Shown here: positions 8,064 through 15,372 of the stretch, one piece after another
Numbering within the stretch: the first letter of the stretch is position 1
Layout of the letters: every line of letters begins with the position of its first letter
From: Nostoc sp. 'Peltigera membranacea cyanobiont' N6
GTDB lineage: Bacteria > Cyanobacteriota > Cyanobacteriia > Cyanobacteriales > Nostocaceae
NCBI RefSeq assembly: GCF_002949735.1
Contig: NZ_CP026681.1
Span: 496,001 to 560,000 of the forward strand
Reading direction: 5' to 3'
DNA: 64,000 bases
The notes under the pieces: generated by a model
Databases searched by the model: none
What the model saw: the letters and a program-made list of their open reading frames with translations, nothing else
What the model was told of the DNA's origin: nothing
Program-made: the position numbers and the translations under genes

Positions 8064-8807
8064 ATGACGATCGCCCAAGAATTAGATTCCGAAACAGGCA
8101 TCTGCGAAGATGTTATATTTCCTCCTGGTGATTTATTCAGTGATGAGCCTCCCTTGGAAACTGAACTGCATCTACGACAAATAATCCTACTTTTGCAATG
8201 TCTGGAATGGCTATGGCGAGATAGAAATGATTTCTACTCGGCGGGAAACCTGACTATCTACTATAGTCCACGCCAACGCAAATCAGAAAAGTTTCGGGGC
8301 CCAGACTTTTTTGTAGTGCTGGGAACTGAACGCAAAACCCGTAAAAGTTGGGTAGTGTGGGAAGAAGATGGCAAATATCCTAATGTCATTCTTGAAATCT
8401 TATCTAACTCCACAGCTAATACTGACAAAGGTTTAAAGAAAGAAATTTATCAAAATACTTTCCGCACACCCGATTATTTTTGGTTTGACCCATATACATT
8501 AGAATTTGCGGGATTTCATTTAGTAGATGGAGAGTATCAACCTCTACAAGCTTCAGAGCAAGGACATTTGTGGAGTCAGCAGCTAGGCTTATATCTGGGA
8601 ATTTATCAGGGACTATTGCGGTTTTTTAAACCAGATGGTCAACTAGTCCCGACACCTGAAGAAATAGCTCAACAGTCAGAACAAAGGGTAGAACAGGCAG
8701 AACAAAAAGTAGAACAGGCAGAACAAAGGGCACAACAGGAAGCTGAAAAAGCAGAACGTTTGGCAGCAAAATTGCGAGAGTTAAATATTGACCCAGATAC
8801 AATTTAA
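8064..8807 (+). CDS. Uma2-family (DUF820) putative endonuclease with coiled-coil tail
   Basis: This belongs to the Uma2/DUF820 family, hugely expanded in cyanobacteria and related to the PD-(D/E)XK nuclease fold. The core motif is visible as RGPDFFVV, then WEEDGKYPNVILEILSNST, with Asp and Glu in the expected catalytic positions, then PDYFWFDPYTLEFAGF. From about residue 208 the sequence becomes an EQxVEQAEQ heptad coiled coil encoded by a short direct repeat, ending KLRELNIDPDTI, a common ending in this family. The ATG at 8064 sits in a poorly conserved leader; a different frame upstream (7940-8131) is not a gene. The physiological role of the family is unknown. Confidence 0.85.
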   Translation: MTIAQELDSETGICEDVIFPPGDLFSDEPPLETELHLRQIILLLQCLEWLWRDRNDFYSAGNLTIYYSPRQRKSEKFRGPDFFVVLGTERKTRKSWVVWEEDGKYPNVILEILSNSTANTDKGLKKEIYQNTFRTPDYFWFDPYTLEFAGFHLVDGEYQPLQASEQGHLWSQQLGLYLGIYQGLLRFFKPDGQLVPTPEEIAQQSEQRVEQAEQKVEQAEQRAQQEAEKAERLAAKLRELNIDPDTI

Positions 8808-8875
8808 TTACCAAGAGATTCTCACTGATTTTATGAGATGTTTTTATTCTGGTGTCCACCCTTGATAACCAACAC

Positions 8876-9670
8876 TTATTTGGCAAACAATTTGGCTCCA
8901 GAACCAGTGATTTGTTTAGCGATCGCATTAATTTTTTGAGTCCATGAATGATCTGGATACTGCAAACAGAAGATTCCACTACTCCCTAAATGAAACATCT
9001 CTTCACAAACAGGCAGTATGCCAGCCACAGGGGTTTTGTAGGTATTCTCCACTCGTTTCCCTAACTCTTTAAAATCTAAAGATGGTAGAGCTTTGTTGAT
9101 TACTATTAGCATTTTAGGCACTTCTAACTTCCGAGCAACATCTATCGCTACTGCTGTACCTTGATAATCCTGTTTATCTGGACGGAGAATCACCAGCAGG
9201 ACATCAGAAAGAATAATCGATAGCAACGTTTCTTCGTTAATGCCAGGATGAGTATCAATCAACAGATAGTCCAGTTTTAAACGACGAACTAGATTATGTA
9301 AACCATCATTAAGCAGGCGTGCGTCATAGCCTTCGCGCAAGATTCGAGAAATGTCACTCATCTTAATGCTAGAAGGAATCAGATGAATACTTCCCTGGCG
9401 ACCAAAAAATGTTTGTTTTTGTTTGAGAATCGCACTAACATCATAAACTGCTTCTTCAATCTGACAACGACCCCATAAGTAATCGTTCAAAGTATAGCGG
9501 ATTCGCTCTTGTTCAAGACCAAATAGAACATGAATTCCTGGAGATTGGATATCTGTATCAACTATCCCAACTCGCTTCCCAGAGCGAGCGATGATAGCAG
9601 CAAGATTACTCGTAACATTTGACTTACCAGTTCCGCCACGGAATGAGTGAATTGAAATAATTTCAGACAT
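8876..9670 (-). CDS. MinD/ParA-like P-loop ATPase
   Basis: The protein starts MSEIISIHSFRGGTGKSNV, a deviant Walker A of the ParA/MinD superfamily (RGGTGKS), followed by the usual GKRVGIVDTDIQSPG. Walker B-like LDYLLIDTHPG (residues about 125-135) and a later LIVINKAL base-recognition strand complete the fold. A C-terminal stretch is predicted to be helical, but no clear membrane-targeting helix like that of MinD is visible. It lies 36 bases downstream of the second Tll0287-like haem protein on the same strand, so the two are probably co-transcribed. The likely role is an ATP-dependent, membrane-linked switch acting with that sensor; this is inference. Confidence 0.87.
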   Translation of the reverse strand: MSEIISIHSFRGGTGKSNVTSNLAAIIARSGKRVGIVDTDIQSPGIHVLFGLEQERIRYTLNDYLWGRCQIEEAVYDVSAILKQKQTFFGRQGSIHLIPSSIKMSDISRILREGYDARLLNDGLHNLVRRLKLDYLLIDTHPGINEETLLSIILSDVLLVILRPDKQDYQGTAVAIDVARKLEVPKMLIVINKALPSLDFKELGKRVENTYKTPVAGILPVCEEMFHLGSSGIFCLQYPDHSWTQKINAIAKQITGSGAKLFAK

Positions 9671-9706
9671 AATAAATCCTCAATAGTAATTTTTAATTTG
9701 TAATGA

Positions 9707-10768
9707 TTAATTTGGAGCATTCCGTTTGTTTCTGATGGCTTTTGCCTCCTCCTGCAATTTTTGGAACGTTTTTGATTCAGCAATTTCTGCAACTTCCCGC
9801 GCACGTTTAGCTTCATCAACTTCAATCCGCAGTGTATGCAACTGTTGTTTGAATTGTTGTTCACGATTAGAAATTTCATGCACCATGCGTTGAAAAACTC
9901 GTCCTAATTGTCCTAATTCATCATGACGTTGCACAATTGATGTTAGTTTTTCGCGATCGAATTGTTTTGCTTCTTCAACACTAATTTCATTCGTACTAAG
10001 TTTCTGAGCAAGTTGGGCCATTGGTTTAAGAGGTTGTAAGACATTGCGCTTCAACAAATAATTAATGAGCAAAATCACTATGGCAAAGATAATAATAAAT
10101 AAGCTAATGAATAAAACGAATGCCTGATGAGCATCATCAAATACTTGCTTGGCAGGAAGATAAATAACTTGTGTGCCGATAATTTCATTAAGTTTCCAGC
10201 CAAAGCCATTTTCTGAACCATAACTAGCGATCTGACTTTTAGGAGCAACTTCAGGAGTGCTATGGCACTGTAGACAAGTCGGATTGTTAATGGAAAATGG
10301 ACGAGCGTTATAAAACATTTTCTCGTCATAAGAATCACGAAAACCGGATATATTTTTCAATCCTGGATTCTGACGAAACTGTTCAATAAGTTGCGTTTCA
10401 AATACATCTGCCTTATCTCGTAAATTAGTTGGATTTAGGTTGGCATCTTTATATAAAAAGTCTTTATATTCTTTATTTTTACGAAGATTTTCAAAAACTT
10501 CTCTGACCGCAAAGCTGGGAATCCTTTCAGGTATAAACGCGGCTTGAGTGTCTACCATCGGTGTCAGAAGAGGATTGATATGCGTATTGGTATAGTTCCT
10601 GACTGAGTTCATAGTTTCTGCAATAATTTGGCTGCGATAAGCGATTTCGGTTTCTGCTTTTTGCTCAAGCGCATGAGATAAAGCAAAACCACTAACTGCG
10701 ATCGCGCCAACGAACACCAGCAATAAAAGTAAAGTAAATTTGGTTGCTAACTTGAATCTATTAAACAT
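9707..10768 (-). CDS. Tll0287-like (DUF3365) c-type haem-binding HAMP membrane protein, paralogue 2
   Basis: It is clearly related to the protein at 5486-6400: an N-terminal membrane helix (residues 12-32), the VRNYTNTHINPLL and FAVREVFENLRK blocks, a CLQCH haem site (Cys165, Cys168, His169), the YGSENGFGW block and a second membrane helix at about 212-240. After HAMP it differs from its paralogue by a longer cytoplasmic tail of about 70 residues predicted to be coiled coil (QLHTLRIEVDEAKRAREVAE onward), rich in Lys and Glu. The tail could contact the MinD-like ATPase encoded immediately downstream. The ATG at 10768 opens just after a 435-base intergenic region shared with the peptide cluster. 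Confidence 0.88.
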   Translation of the reverse strand: MFNRFKLATKFTLLLLLVFVGAIAVSGFALSHALEQKAETEIAYRSQIIAETMNSVRNYTNTHINPLLTPMVDTQAAFIPERIPSFAVREVFENLRKNKEYKDFLYKDANLNPTNLRDKADVFETQLIEQFRQNPGLKNISGFRDSYDEKMFYNARPFSINNPTCLQCHSTPEVAPKSQIASYGSENGFGWKLNEIIGTQVIYLPAKQVFDDAHQAFVLFISLFIIIFAIVILLINYLLKRNVLQPLKPMAQLAQKLSTNEISVEEAKQFDREKLTSIVQRHDELGQLGRVFQRMVHEISNREQQFKQQLHTLRIEVDEAKRAREVAEIAESKTFQKLQEEAKAIRNKRNAPN

Positions 10769-11203
10769 TGTTGTTTCTGTTTTTGTTTACAACATTGCTA
10801 GAGATTGATCGCAATAATTTATTAATTTAGTTGATTGAGTGATTGATATAGAATTCTCTCATTGATTGGGCTTGTCCCTAGTTTTGTATTCATGCTTCCA
10901 CGTTTAGTCATACTACGATATTGCAGTGAAATTCCACATCTGCAAGCAAATCCATGACTTTTGTAGTAACTAGCTGGGTTAGCCTATGACGAAAGTCTTA
11001 CCTATTGCTCAACACTATATAGCGAAAGTCAGACTACATCTACTTACTTCGCTTAGATGAAATACTAGACGTTTTTCAGATGCGCTTACCCTAGTTGAAT
11101 TCGTATTGTAGAGACATGAAGCGAGGAAAGCGGTAAGCAACTAATCAGTAAATCACTTTCTCTGCTTGATACAACACACATCATAACTTAAGGAAAAAAC
11201 ATC
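10769..11203. promoter_or_regulatory. 435-bp divergent control region between the haem-sensor operon and the peptide cluster
   Basis: No gene is visible. The stretch must carry the promoters for the minus-strand 10768 gene and for the plus-strand precursor genes starting at 11204. It contains short inverted segments (CGCTTACC near 11083 and GGTAAGC near 11131) and ACGAAAGTC / GCGAAAGTC direct repeats near 10990-11030, possible regulator sites. I could not identify a convincing -35/-10 pair. Confidence 0.4.
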
Positions 11204-11443
11204 ATGTCTGACAACATTAAGCCCGTAGAATTATCTGCTGAAGAATTAGACAACGTTGCTGGTGGCGCTTTTAGCTTTGTGATTGCTGACAACTACAACG
11301 CACTCGATCAGCAAGCTGGCGGAACTGTTCTTGGCCCTAATGGCGGTATTGGCTCTTCCACCGTTCAACAAACTACTGTATCTCATCAAAGTTTGCAAGA
11401 AATTAAAGCAACTGGCTTCTTTCCTTCCACTCTTGAAAGTTAA
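11204..11443 (+). CDS. Double-glycine leader precursor peptide 1 (bacteriocin-like, CTB type)
   Basis: This is a 79-residue precursor. The leader (residues 1-21) is acidic and ends in ELSAEELDNVAGG, the double-glycine signal cut by C39 peptidases. The core of about 58 residues (AFSFVIADNYNALDQQ...) has no Cys, is rich in Gly, Ser, Thr and Gln, and ends SLQEIKATGFFPSTLES. It resembles the cyanobacterial precursors annotated as CTB-family bacteriocins. No lanthipeptide, radical-SAM or cyclodehydratase gene is nearby, so the mature product may be an unmodified secreted peptide. The ATG follows AAGGAAAAAACATC. Its expected exporter is encoded at 15373-22239. Activity as a toxin or signal is inferred, not shown. 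Confidence 0.88.
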   Translation: MSDNIKPVELSAEELDNVAGGAFSFVIADNYNALDQQAGGTVLGPNGGIGSSTVQQTTVSHQSLQEIKATGFFPSTLES

Positions 11444-11516
11444 TAACAGACCAGAAACTCGAATATTGCATTTTGCTTGATACAACACACACATCATAAA
11501 TTAAGGAAAAAACATC

Positions 11517-11756
11517 ATGTCTGACAACATTAAGCCCGTAGAATTATCTGCTGAAGAATTAGACAACGTTGCTGGTGGCGCTTTTAGCTTTGTGATTGCT
11601 GACAACTACAACGCACTCGATCGGCAAGCTGGCGGAACTGTTCTTGGCCCTAATGGCGGTATTGGCTCTTCCACCGTTCAACAAACTACTGTATCTCATC
11701 AAAGTTTGGAAGAAATTAAAGCAACTGGCTTCTTTCCTTCCACTCTTGAAAGTTAA
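11517..11756 (+). CDS. Double-glycine leader precursor peptide 2 (tandem copy)
   Basis: It has the same length and an identical leader to copy 1. Two core changes are visible: Q36R (CAG to CGG) and Gln to Glu in SLQE/SLEE. The upstream 60 bases, including the AAGGA ribosome-binding site, repeat those of the other copies, so expression should be similar. The core again lacks Cys. Confidence 0.88.
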   Translation: MSDNIKPVELSAEELDNVAGGAFSFVIADNYNALDRQAGGTVLGPNGGIGSSTVQQTTVSHQSLEEIKATGFFPSTLES

Positions 11757-11829
11757 TAACAGACCAGAAACTCGAATATTGCATTTTGCTTGATACAACA
11801 CACACATCATAAATTAAGGAAAAAACATC

Positions 11830-12069
11830 ATGTCTGACAACATTAAGCCCGTAGAATTATCTGCTGAAGAATTGGACAACGTTGCTGGTGGCGCTTTTAG
11901 CTTTGTAATTGCTGACAACTACAACGCACTCGATCAGCAAGCTGGCGGAACTGTTCTTGGCCCTAATGGCGGTATTGGCTCTTCCACCGTTCAACAAACT
12001 GCTATATCTCATCAAAGTTTGCAAGAAATTAAAGCAACTGGCTTCTTTCCTTCCGCTCTTGAAAGTTAA
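11830..12069 (+). CDS. Double-glycine leader precursor peptide 3 (tandem copy)
   Basis: The leader is identical to copies 1 and 2. Core changes relative to copy 1 are QTTVSH to QTAISH and STLES to SALES, with synonymous changes in the leader (TTA to TTG Leu) and early core (GTG to GTA Val) that it shares with copy 4. Those shared silent changes indicate copies 3 and 4 are sister duplicates. Confidence 0.88.
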   Translation: MSDNIKPVELSAEELDNVAGGAFSFVIADNYNALDQQAGGTVLGPNGGIGSSTVQQTAISHQSLQEIKATGFFPSALES

Positions 12070-12141
12070 TAACAGACCAGAAACTCGAATATTGCATTTT
12101 GCTTGATACAACACACACATCATAAATTAAGGAAAAACATC

Positions 12142-12381
12142 ATGTCTGACAACATTAAGCCCGTAGAATTATCTGCTGAAGAATTGGACAACGTTGCTGG
12201 TGGCGCTTTTAGCTTTGTAATTGCTGACAACTACAACGCACTCGATCAACAAGCTGGTGAAACCGTTGTTGGCCCTCATGGCGGTATTGGCTCTTCCACC
12301 GTTCAACAAACTACTGTATCTCATCAAAGTTTGCAAGAAATTAAAGCAACTGGCTTCTTTCCTTCCACTCTTGAAAGTTAA
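12142..12381 (+). CDS. Double-glycine leader precursor peptide 4 (tandem copy, most diverged)
   Basis: The start was chosen at the ATG after AAGGAAAAACATC, aligning with copies 1-3; an upstream in-frame ATG at 12103 lies in the repeated spacer and has no ribosome-binding site. The core differs from copy 1 by GGTVLGPNGG to GETVVGPHGG. The leader is unchanged. The trailer also begins to diverge after the stop, marking the end of the recent array. Confidence 0.87.
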   Translation: MSDNIKPVELSAEELDNVAGGAFSFVIADNYNALDQQAGETVVGPHGGIGSSTVQQTTVSHQSLQEIKATGFFPSTLES

Positions 12382-12450
12382 TAACCAGAACTCAAATATT
12401 GCATTCTGCATGATACAGCACACATCATAAATTGAGGAGAAAAAAATATC

Positions 12451-12711
12451 ATGTCTGACGACATTAAGCCAGTAGAACTATCTACTGAAGAATTGGATAA
12501 CGTTGCTGGTGGTGCTTTTAGTTATGTTAATGCTCATAACTTCAACTTTTCGGATAAGCAAGCTAGTGCAGTAATTATCGGTGCTGATGGCGGTATTGCA
12601 TCCTTCAATAGTCAGGAAACTACTATATCTCAACAAGATTTGCTCGAAATCAAATTCACTGGAGAAGAATTTCCTAGCGGGATTCCTAGTAATTTGTTTC
12701 TAAGCTCATAA
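12451..12711 (+). CDS. Double-glycine leader precursor peptide 5 (divergent paralogue)
   Basis: This is an 86-residue precursor with leader MSDDIKPVELSTEELDNVAGG, almost the same as copies 1-4. The core (AFSYVNAHNFNFSDKQAS...) keeps the overall pattern, a GADGGIAS turn followed by TTISQQDLLEIKFTG, but diverges elsewhere and ends with a hydrophobic SGIPSNLFLSS. There is no Cys. The ribosome-binding site is TGAGGAG. It is probably an older duplicate of the same ancestor, now a distinct product. Confidence 0.86.
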   Translation: MSDDIKPVELSTEELDNVAGGAFSYVNAHNFNFSDKQASAVIIGADGGIASFNSQETTISQQDLLEIKFTGEEFPSGIPSNLFLSS

Positions 12712-12733
12712 TTAACACTAAAGGAGAACGAGA

Positions 12734-12967
12734 ATGATTATGGAAAATGTGCAGCGTAATGAAATGCTGGAACTATCCAATCAAGAACTTGATTATATTG
12801 CCGGTGGCGCTACTAGCGATGTATTTGGAAAAAATGCAAATGCCGAAGATTATCAGCTTGGTTATGTGGAAATTCCTAAAGAAGGCGGTATTACAAGCGT
12901 TACCTTCCAAGTGAGTGTTTTCTCTGAGCAGGATCTTAGAGAGTTTAAGGAAGCGGGTATTTCTTAG
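12734..12967 (+). CDS. Double-glycine leader precursor peptide 6
   Basis: This is a 77-residue precursor whose leader ends in MLELSNQELDYIAGG. The core (ATSDVFGKNANAED...) retains the EGGITS turn and the SEQDLREFKEAGIS ending that parallels SLQEIKATG in copies 1-4, so these features appear conserved while the rest varies. There is no Cys. The ATG at 12734 is 8 bases after AAGGAG; a second ATG at 12740 is possible. Confidence 0.84.
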   Translation: MIMENVQRNEMLELSNQELDYIAGGATSDVFGKNANAEDYQLGYVEIPKEGGITSVTFQVSVFSEQDLREFKEAGIS

Positions 12968-13101
12968 CCCTGAAGCTTGATCTGAATTTTTCAGTTGACG
13001 GATTTCAGGAGCAGGAGGGGTTGTTAACCGAGTTGCTGCTAGGCTTATGGTTAACTCCCTCCGCCTTATTTAACTTTAACACGTCGGGTAAAGGAGCTTC
13101 T

Positions 13102-13401
13102 ATGTCAGATGACGAAATTACTCCGAATGATGAAGCTATCGAACTATCAGATGAAGAGTTAGACGACGTAGCGGGTGGTTTCAATTTACAGTTTACGGCT
13201 GCGCGATTTCACAAATCGACAAGGGGATTTAGCCAAGAAACATCACGAAGACGAGGGCATCACTCAACACGTTCAACTTTTCATACAGAGACAATAGACT
13301 CTTCTCTGTTCCAACTCACCATCACCGATGCGACAACTGAGGATCTAAAAGTTCTTGGCGAGTTGTTTGGAGATATATCTGCGCTCGATGGTTCTGCATA
13401 A
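13102..13401 (+). CDS. Double-glycine leader precursor peptide 7, Arg/His-rich core
   Basis: This 99-residue precursor has an acidic leader containing IELSDEELDDVAGG. The core is unusual: it begins FNLQFTAARFHKSTRGFS and contains an Arg/His/Ser cluster (SRRRGHHSTRS), followed by an acidic C-terminal part that preserves the LTITDATTEDLKVLGELFG pattern. The basic segment may give membrane or nucleic-acid affinity; this is inference. The start was set at the ATG after AAAGGAGCTTC (13091-13096). An upstream TTG at 13021 in the same frame would add 27 residues unlike any leader and is rejected. Confidence 0.82.
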   Translation: MSDDEITPNDEAIELSDEELDDVAGGFNLQFTAARFHKSTRGFSQETSRRRGHHSTRSTFHTETIDSSLFQLTITDATTEDLKVLGELFGDISALDGSA

Positions 13402-13544
13402 ACGGAGTTGATCAAATTAATCAATTGCAGTTGGACAAGTTTTGCTCAACTGCTTTCTGAAATTGTTCTTGTGTAATTAATAACTTCACTTTCATAAAAT
13501 TAGGCAAATTTAGTCATAAATAATGACAAGGAAAAAGAATTCAA

Positions 13545-13757
13545 ATGGAAAACAAAAAGCAAAATGAATCACAAGAGCTATCGGCTCAAGAACTCGCAAA
13601 TCTTTCTGGTGGTATTGCTGTAGGTGAGCATTATCCAGGTGAGTATCCGACTGAAAATCTATATAGCAATGTATCTGAAGCGATCGCAAACAAGCTTGAG
13701 AATATAAAGTTTCCTGGTAGCAATGATAAAACACCCACTGAACCGTACATCTTCTAG
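13545..13757 (+). CDS. Double-glycine leader precursor peptide 8
   Basis: This is a 70-residue precursor with leader MENKKQNESQELSAQELANLSGG, of the same ELS-x-x-EL type but ending LSGG. The core (IAVGEHYPGEYPTENL...) is rich in Tyr, Pro, Glu and Asn and lacks the SLQEIK-like motif of the other cores. There is no Cys. It is preceded by AAGGAAAAAG. It lies 143 bases after peptide 7 and may have its own promoter. Confidence 0.78.
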   Translation: MENKKQNESQELSAQELANLSGGIAVGEHYPGEYPTENLYSNVSEAIANKLENIKFPGSNDKTPTEPYIF

Positions 13758-13930
13758 TTGTGATTCTAATTGATACGGAATGGGAAGATTATTCAGTAAT
13801 TATACTAATTCTCCAAAATCAGACCAAAACCAGATTTAATCTGAATTTCTCAATTATGAATTGGTATAGCAACATCCAAGGTAGTTAGGACATCAACAGA
13901 TGATGAAACTTAGACACAAAAGGACTTTTC

Positions 13931-13976
13931 ACCCAGTCCCCAGTCCCTAGTCCCCAGTCCCCAGTCCCCAGTCCCT
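13931..13976. repeat. STRR heptamer repeat (CCCAGTC type)
   Basis: Consecutive seven-base units CCCAGTC, with one CCTAGTC variant, lie in the leader of the cyclic-nucleotide-binding gene. They match the short tandemly repeated sequences known in heterocystous cyanobacteria. Confidence 0.85.
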
Positions 13977-14037
13977 TGCTATATTATTTCCCACTCGCCA
14001 TTTCTCTCCCGTTAGCAGAAAACAAGGAAGTTAAATT

Positions 14038-15135
14038 ATGACAGAAGTTCTACTTAAGGAACTGACAAATAGCGATATTGACTGGATCTTGGCAACGGGT
14101 CAAAGAGAAGAAATTACTGCTGATACGATCCTCATCCGCCAAGGAACACCTGTTAATGCCCTCTACATTCTGCTAGATGGAGCATTAAGCGTTTCTGTGG
14201 CTCAGGCTGATGATAACCCTATTGGTCGGGCGTTTGCTGCTCTTGAAGGTGGCGAACTGTCAGGACGAGAGGTTGCACGGCTTGCAAATGGTGAAGTTGT
14301 TGGAGAAATGCCCTTTTTAGCCTCCTACCAGTCTTCGACTACGGTTAAAGCCGCTAGAAAGTCGCTTGTGTTGAAGATTCCTCAGCAGCAGTTGATTCAA
14401 AAATTGCAAGAAGATGTTACCTTTGCTGCCCATTTTTATCGAGCGATCGCAGTTCTCCTTGCTCAACGATTAGAGCAGATGATCGGCCAAATTGGCCAAA
14501 GTACAGTCGTTCTTTTTCAACCACAAATTCGAGAAATTTTATTTACATTTGCAGAATTAAATGATAGCGATATTGGTTGGATGATTGTTGCAGGTAATGC
14601 GATGAGAATTCCTGCGGGAACGGTGTTGTTTCAGGCGGGAAGACCCGTTGATGCTCTCTATATTTTATTAGATGGCAAGATGGTGGCTTCCATTGCTGAA
14701 GATACAAGTAATCCTCTCACCCGTGCCTTTTCAACTTTGGAAGAAACAGATCATATCGAACGAGAGTTTGCCAGATTATCGCGGGGTGACATAGTTGGCG
14801 AAACACCCTTTGTCGAAGCCAGTCCACCTGCAATGACCATTCGGGCGGTTGAAGATGCGATCGTATTATCGATTCCCAAATGGCGACTTTCTGCTAAATT
14901 GCTACACGATGTAGCTTTTGCTGCCCGATTTTATCGAGTATTAGCAATTTTGTTAGCAGATAAACAGCAAGGAATTATTAATAGTCTGGGTTACGGCAGA
15001 ATCAGCTATAGTTCAGGCAAATCTTTAGATGAACGCTTGACTTATGAAGATGAATTGAGTTCTAGCTTTTTGGCTCAAGTGACACTTGCGGGGACTCGAT
15101 TTGATTGGATGCTGAAGCAGATTCGCGGTAATTGA
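14038..15135 (+). CDS. Protein with two tandem cyclic-nucleotide-binding-type domains
   Basis: Residues about 1-155 and 170-320 are two copies of the same cNMP-binding (Crp-like beta-roll) domain. The matching blocks are VNALYILLDGALSVSVA / VDALYILLDGKMVASIA, REVARLANGEVVGEMPF / REFARLSRGDIVGETPF and TFAAHFYRAIAVLLAQRL / AFAARFYRVLAILLADKQ. No helix-turn-helix follows, so it is unlikely to bind DNA. Similar cNMP-binding proteins accompany NHLM-type peptide export clusters, and the second ABC transporter here has a related N-terminal region. It may regulate export, but which ligand it binds, if any, is unknown. The ATG follows AAGGAAG. It is flanked by STRR repeats on both sides. Confidence 0.85.
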   Translation: MTEVLLKELTNSDIDWILATGQREEITADTILIRQGTPVNALYILLDGALSVSVAQADDNPIGRAFAALEGGELSGREVARLANGEVVGEMPFLASYQSSTTVKAARKSLVLKIPQQQLIQKLQEDVTFAAHFYRAIAVLLAQRLEQMIGQIGQSTVVLFQPQIREILFTFAELNDSDIGWMIVAGNAMRIPAGTVLFQAGRPVDALYILLDGKMVASIAEDTSNPLTRAFSTLEETDHIEREFARLSRGDIVGETPFVEASPPAMTIRAVEDAIVLSIPKWRLSAKLLHDVAFAARFYRVLAILLADKQQGIINSLGYGRISYSSGKSLDERLTYEDELSSSFLAQVTLAGTRFDWMLKQIRGN

Positions 15136-15180
15136 ACTGGGGATTGGGGACTGGGGATTGGGGATTGGGGATTGGGGATT
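15136..15180. repeat. STRR heptamer repeat (GGGGATT type)
   Basis: Tandem GGGGATT/GGGGACT units begin right after the stop of the cyclic-nucleotide-binding gene. With the complementary CCCAGTC array at 15252-15344 they could form a long stem. Confidence 0.85.
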
Positions 15181-15251
15181 AGAAAATATTTACTCTTTAT
15201 CTCTACTTCTAATCTCTATCTCTGTTGTCTTTAGCTCTTAATTTAAAGTAT

Positions 15252-15344
15252 CCAATTCCCAGTCCCCAGTCTCCAATCCCCAGCCCCCAGTCCCCAGTCC
15301 CCAGCCCCCAGTCCCCAGTCCCCAGCCCCCAGTCCCCAGTCCCT
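15252..15344. repeat. STRR heptamer repeat (CCCAGTC/CCCAGCC type)
   Basis: About 93 bases of CCCAGTC, CCCAATC and CCCAGCC units sit immediately upstream of the HlyD gene, within the probable operon. Confidence 0.85.
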
Positions 15345-15372
15345 AATATACAAATTGAATGGAGTCAGTATA

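Larger units (their letters stand above)
11164..12420 (+). repeat. Four-copy 313-bp tandem array carrying precursor peptide genes
   Basis: Each unit runs from GCTTGATACAACACACACATCATAAATTAAGGA through one 79-codon precursor gene to its AATAACAGACCAGAAACTCG trailer. Starts at 11204, 11517, 11830 and 12142 give periods of 313, 313 and 312 bases; the short one results from loss of a single A in the A-run before the ATG. Coding and non-coding parts are almost identical, indicating recent amplification by unequal recombination. Copy 4 is the most diverged. Confidence 0.95.

Noticed and set aside
7940..8131. 63-codon frame before the Uma2 gene
   Set aside because: It overlaps the Uma2 start in a different frame, with HIP1 sites and low-quality composition; no family resemblance.
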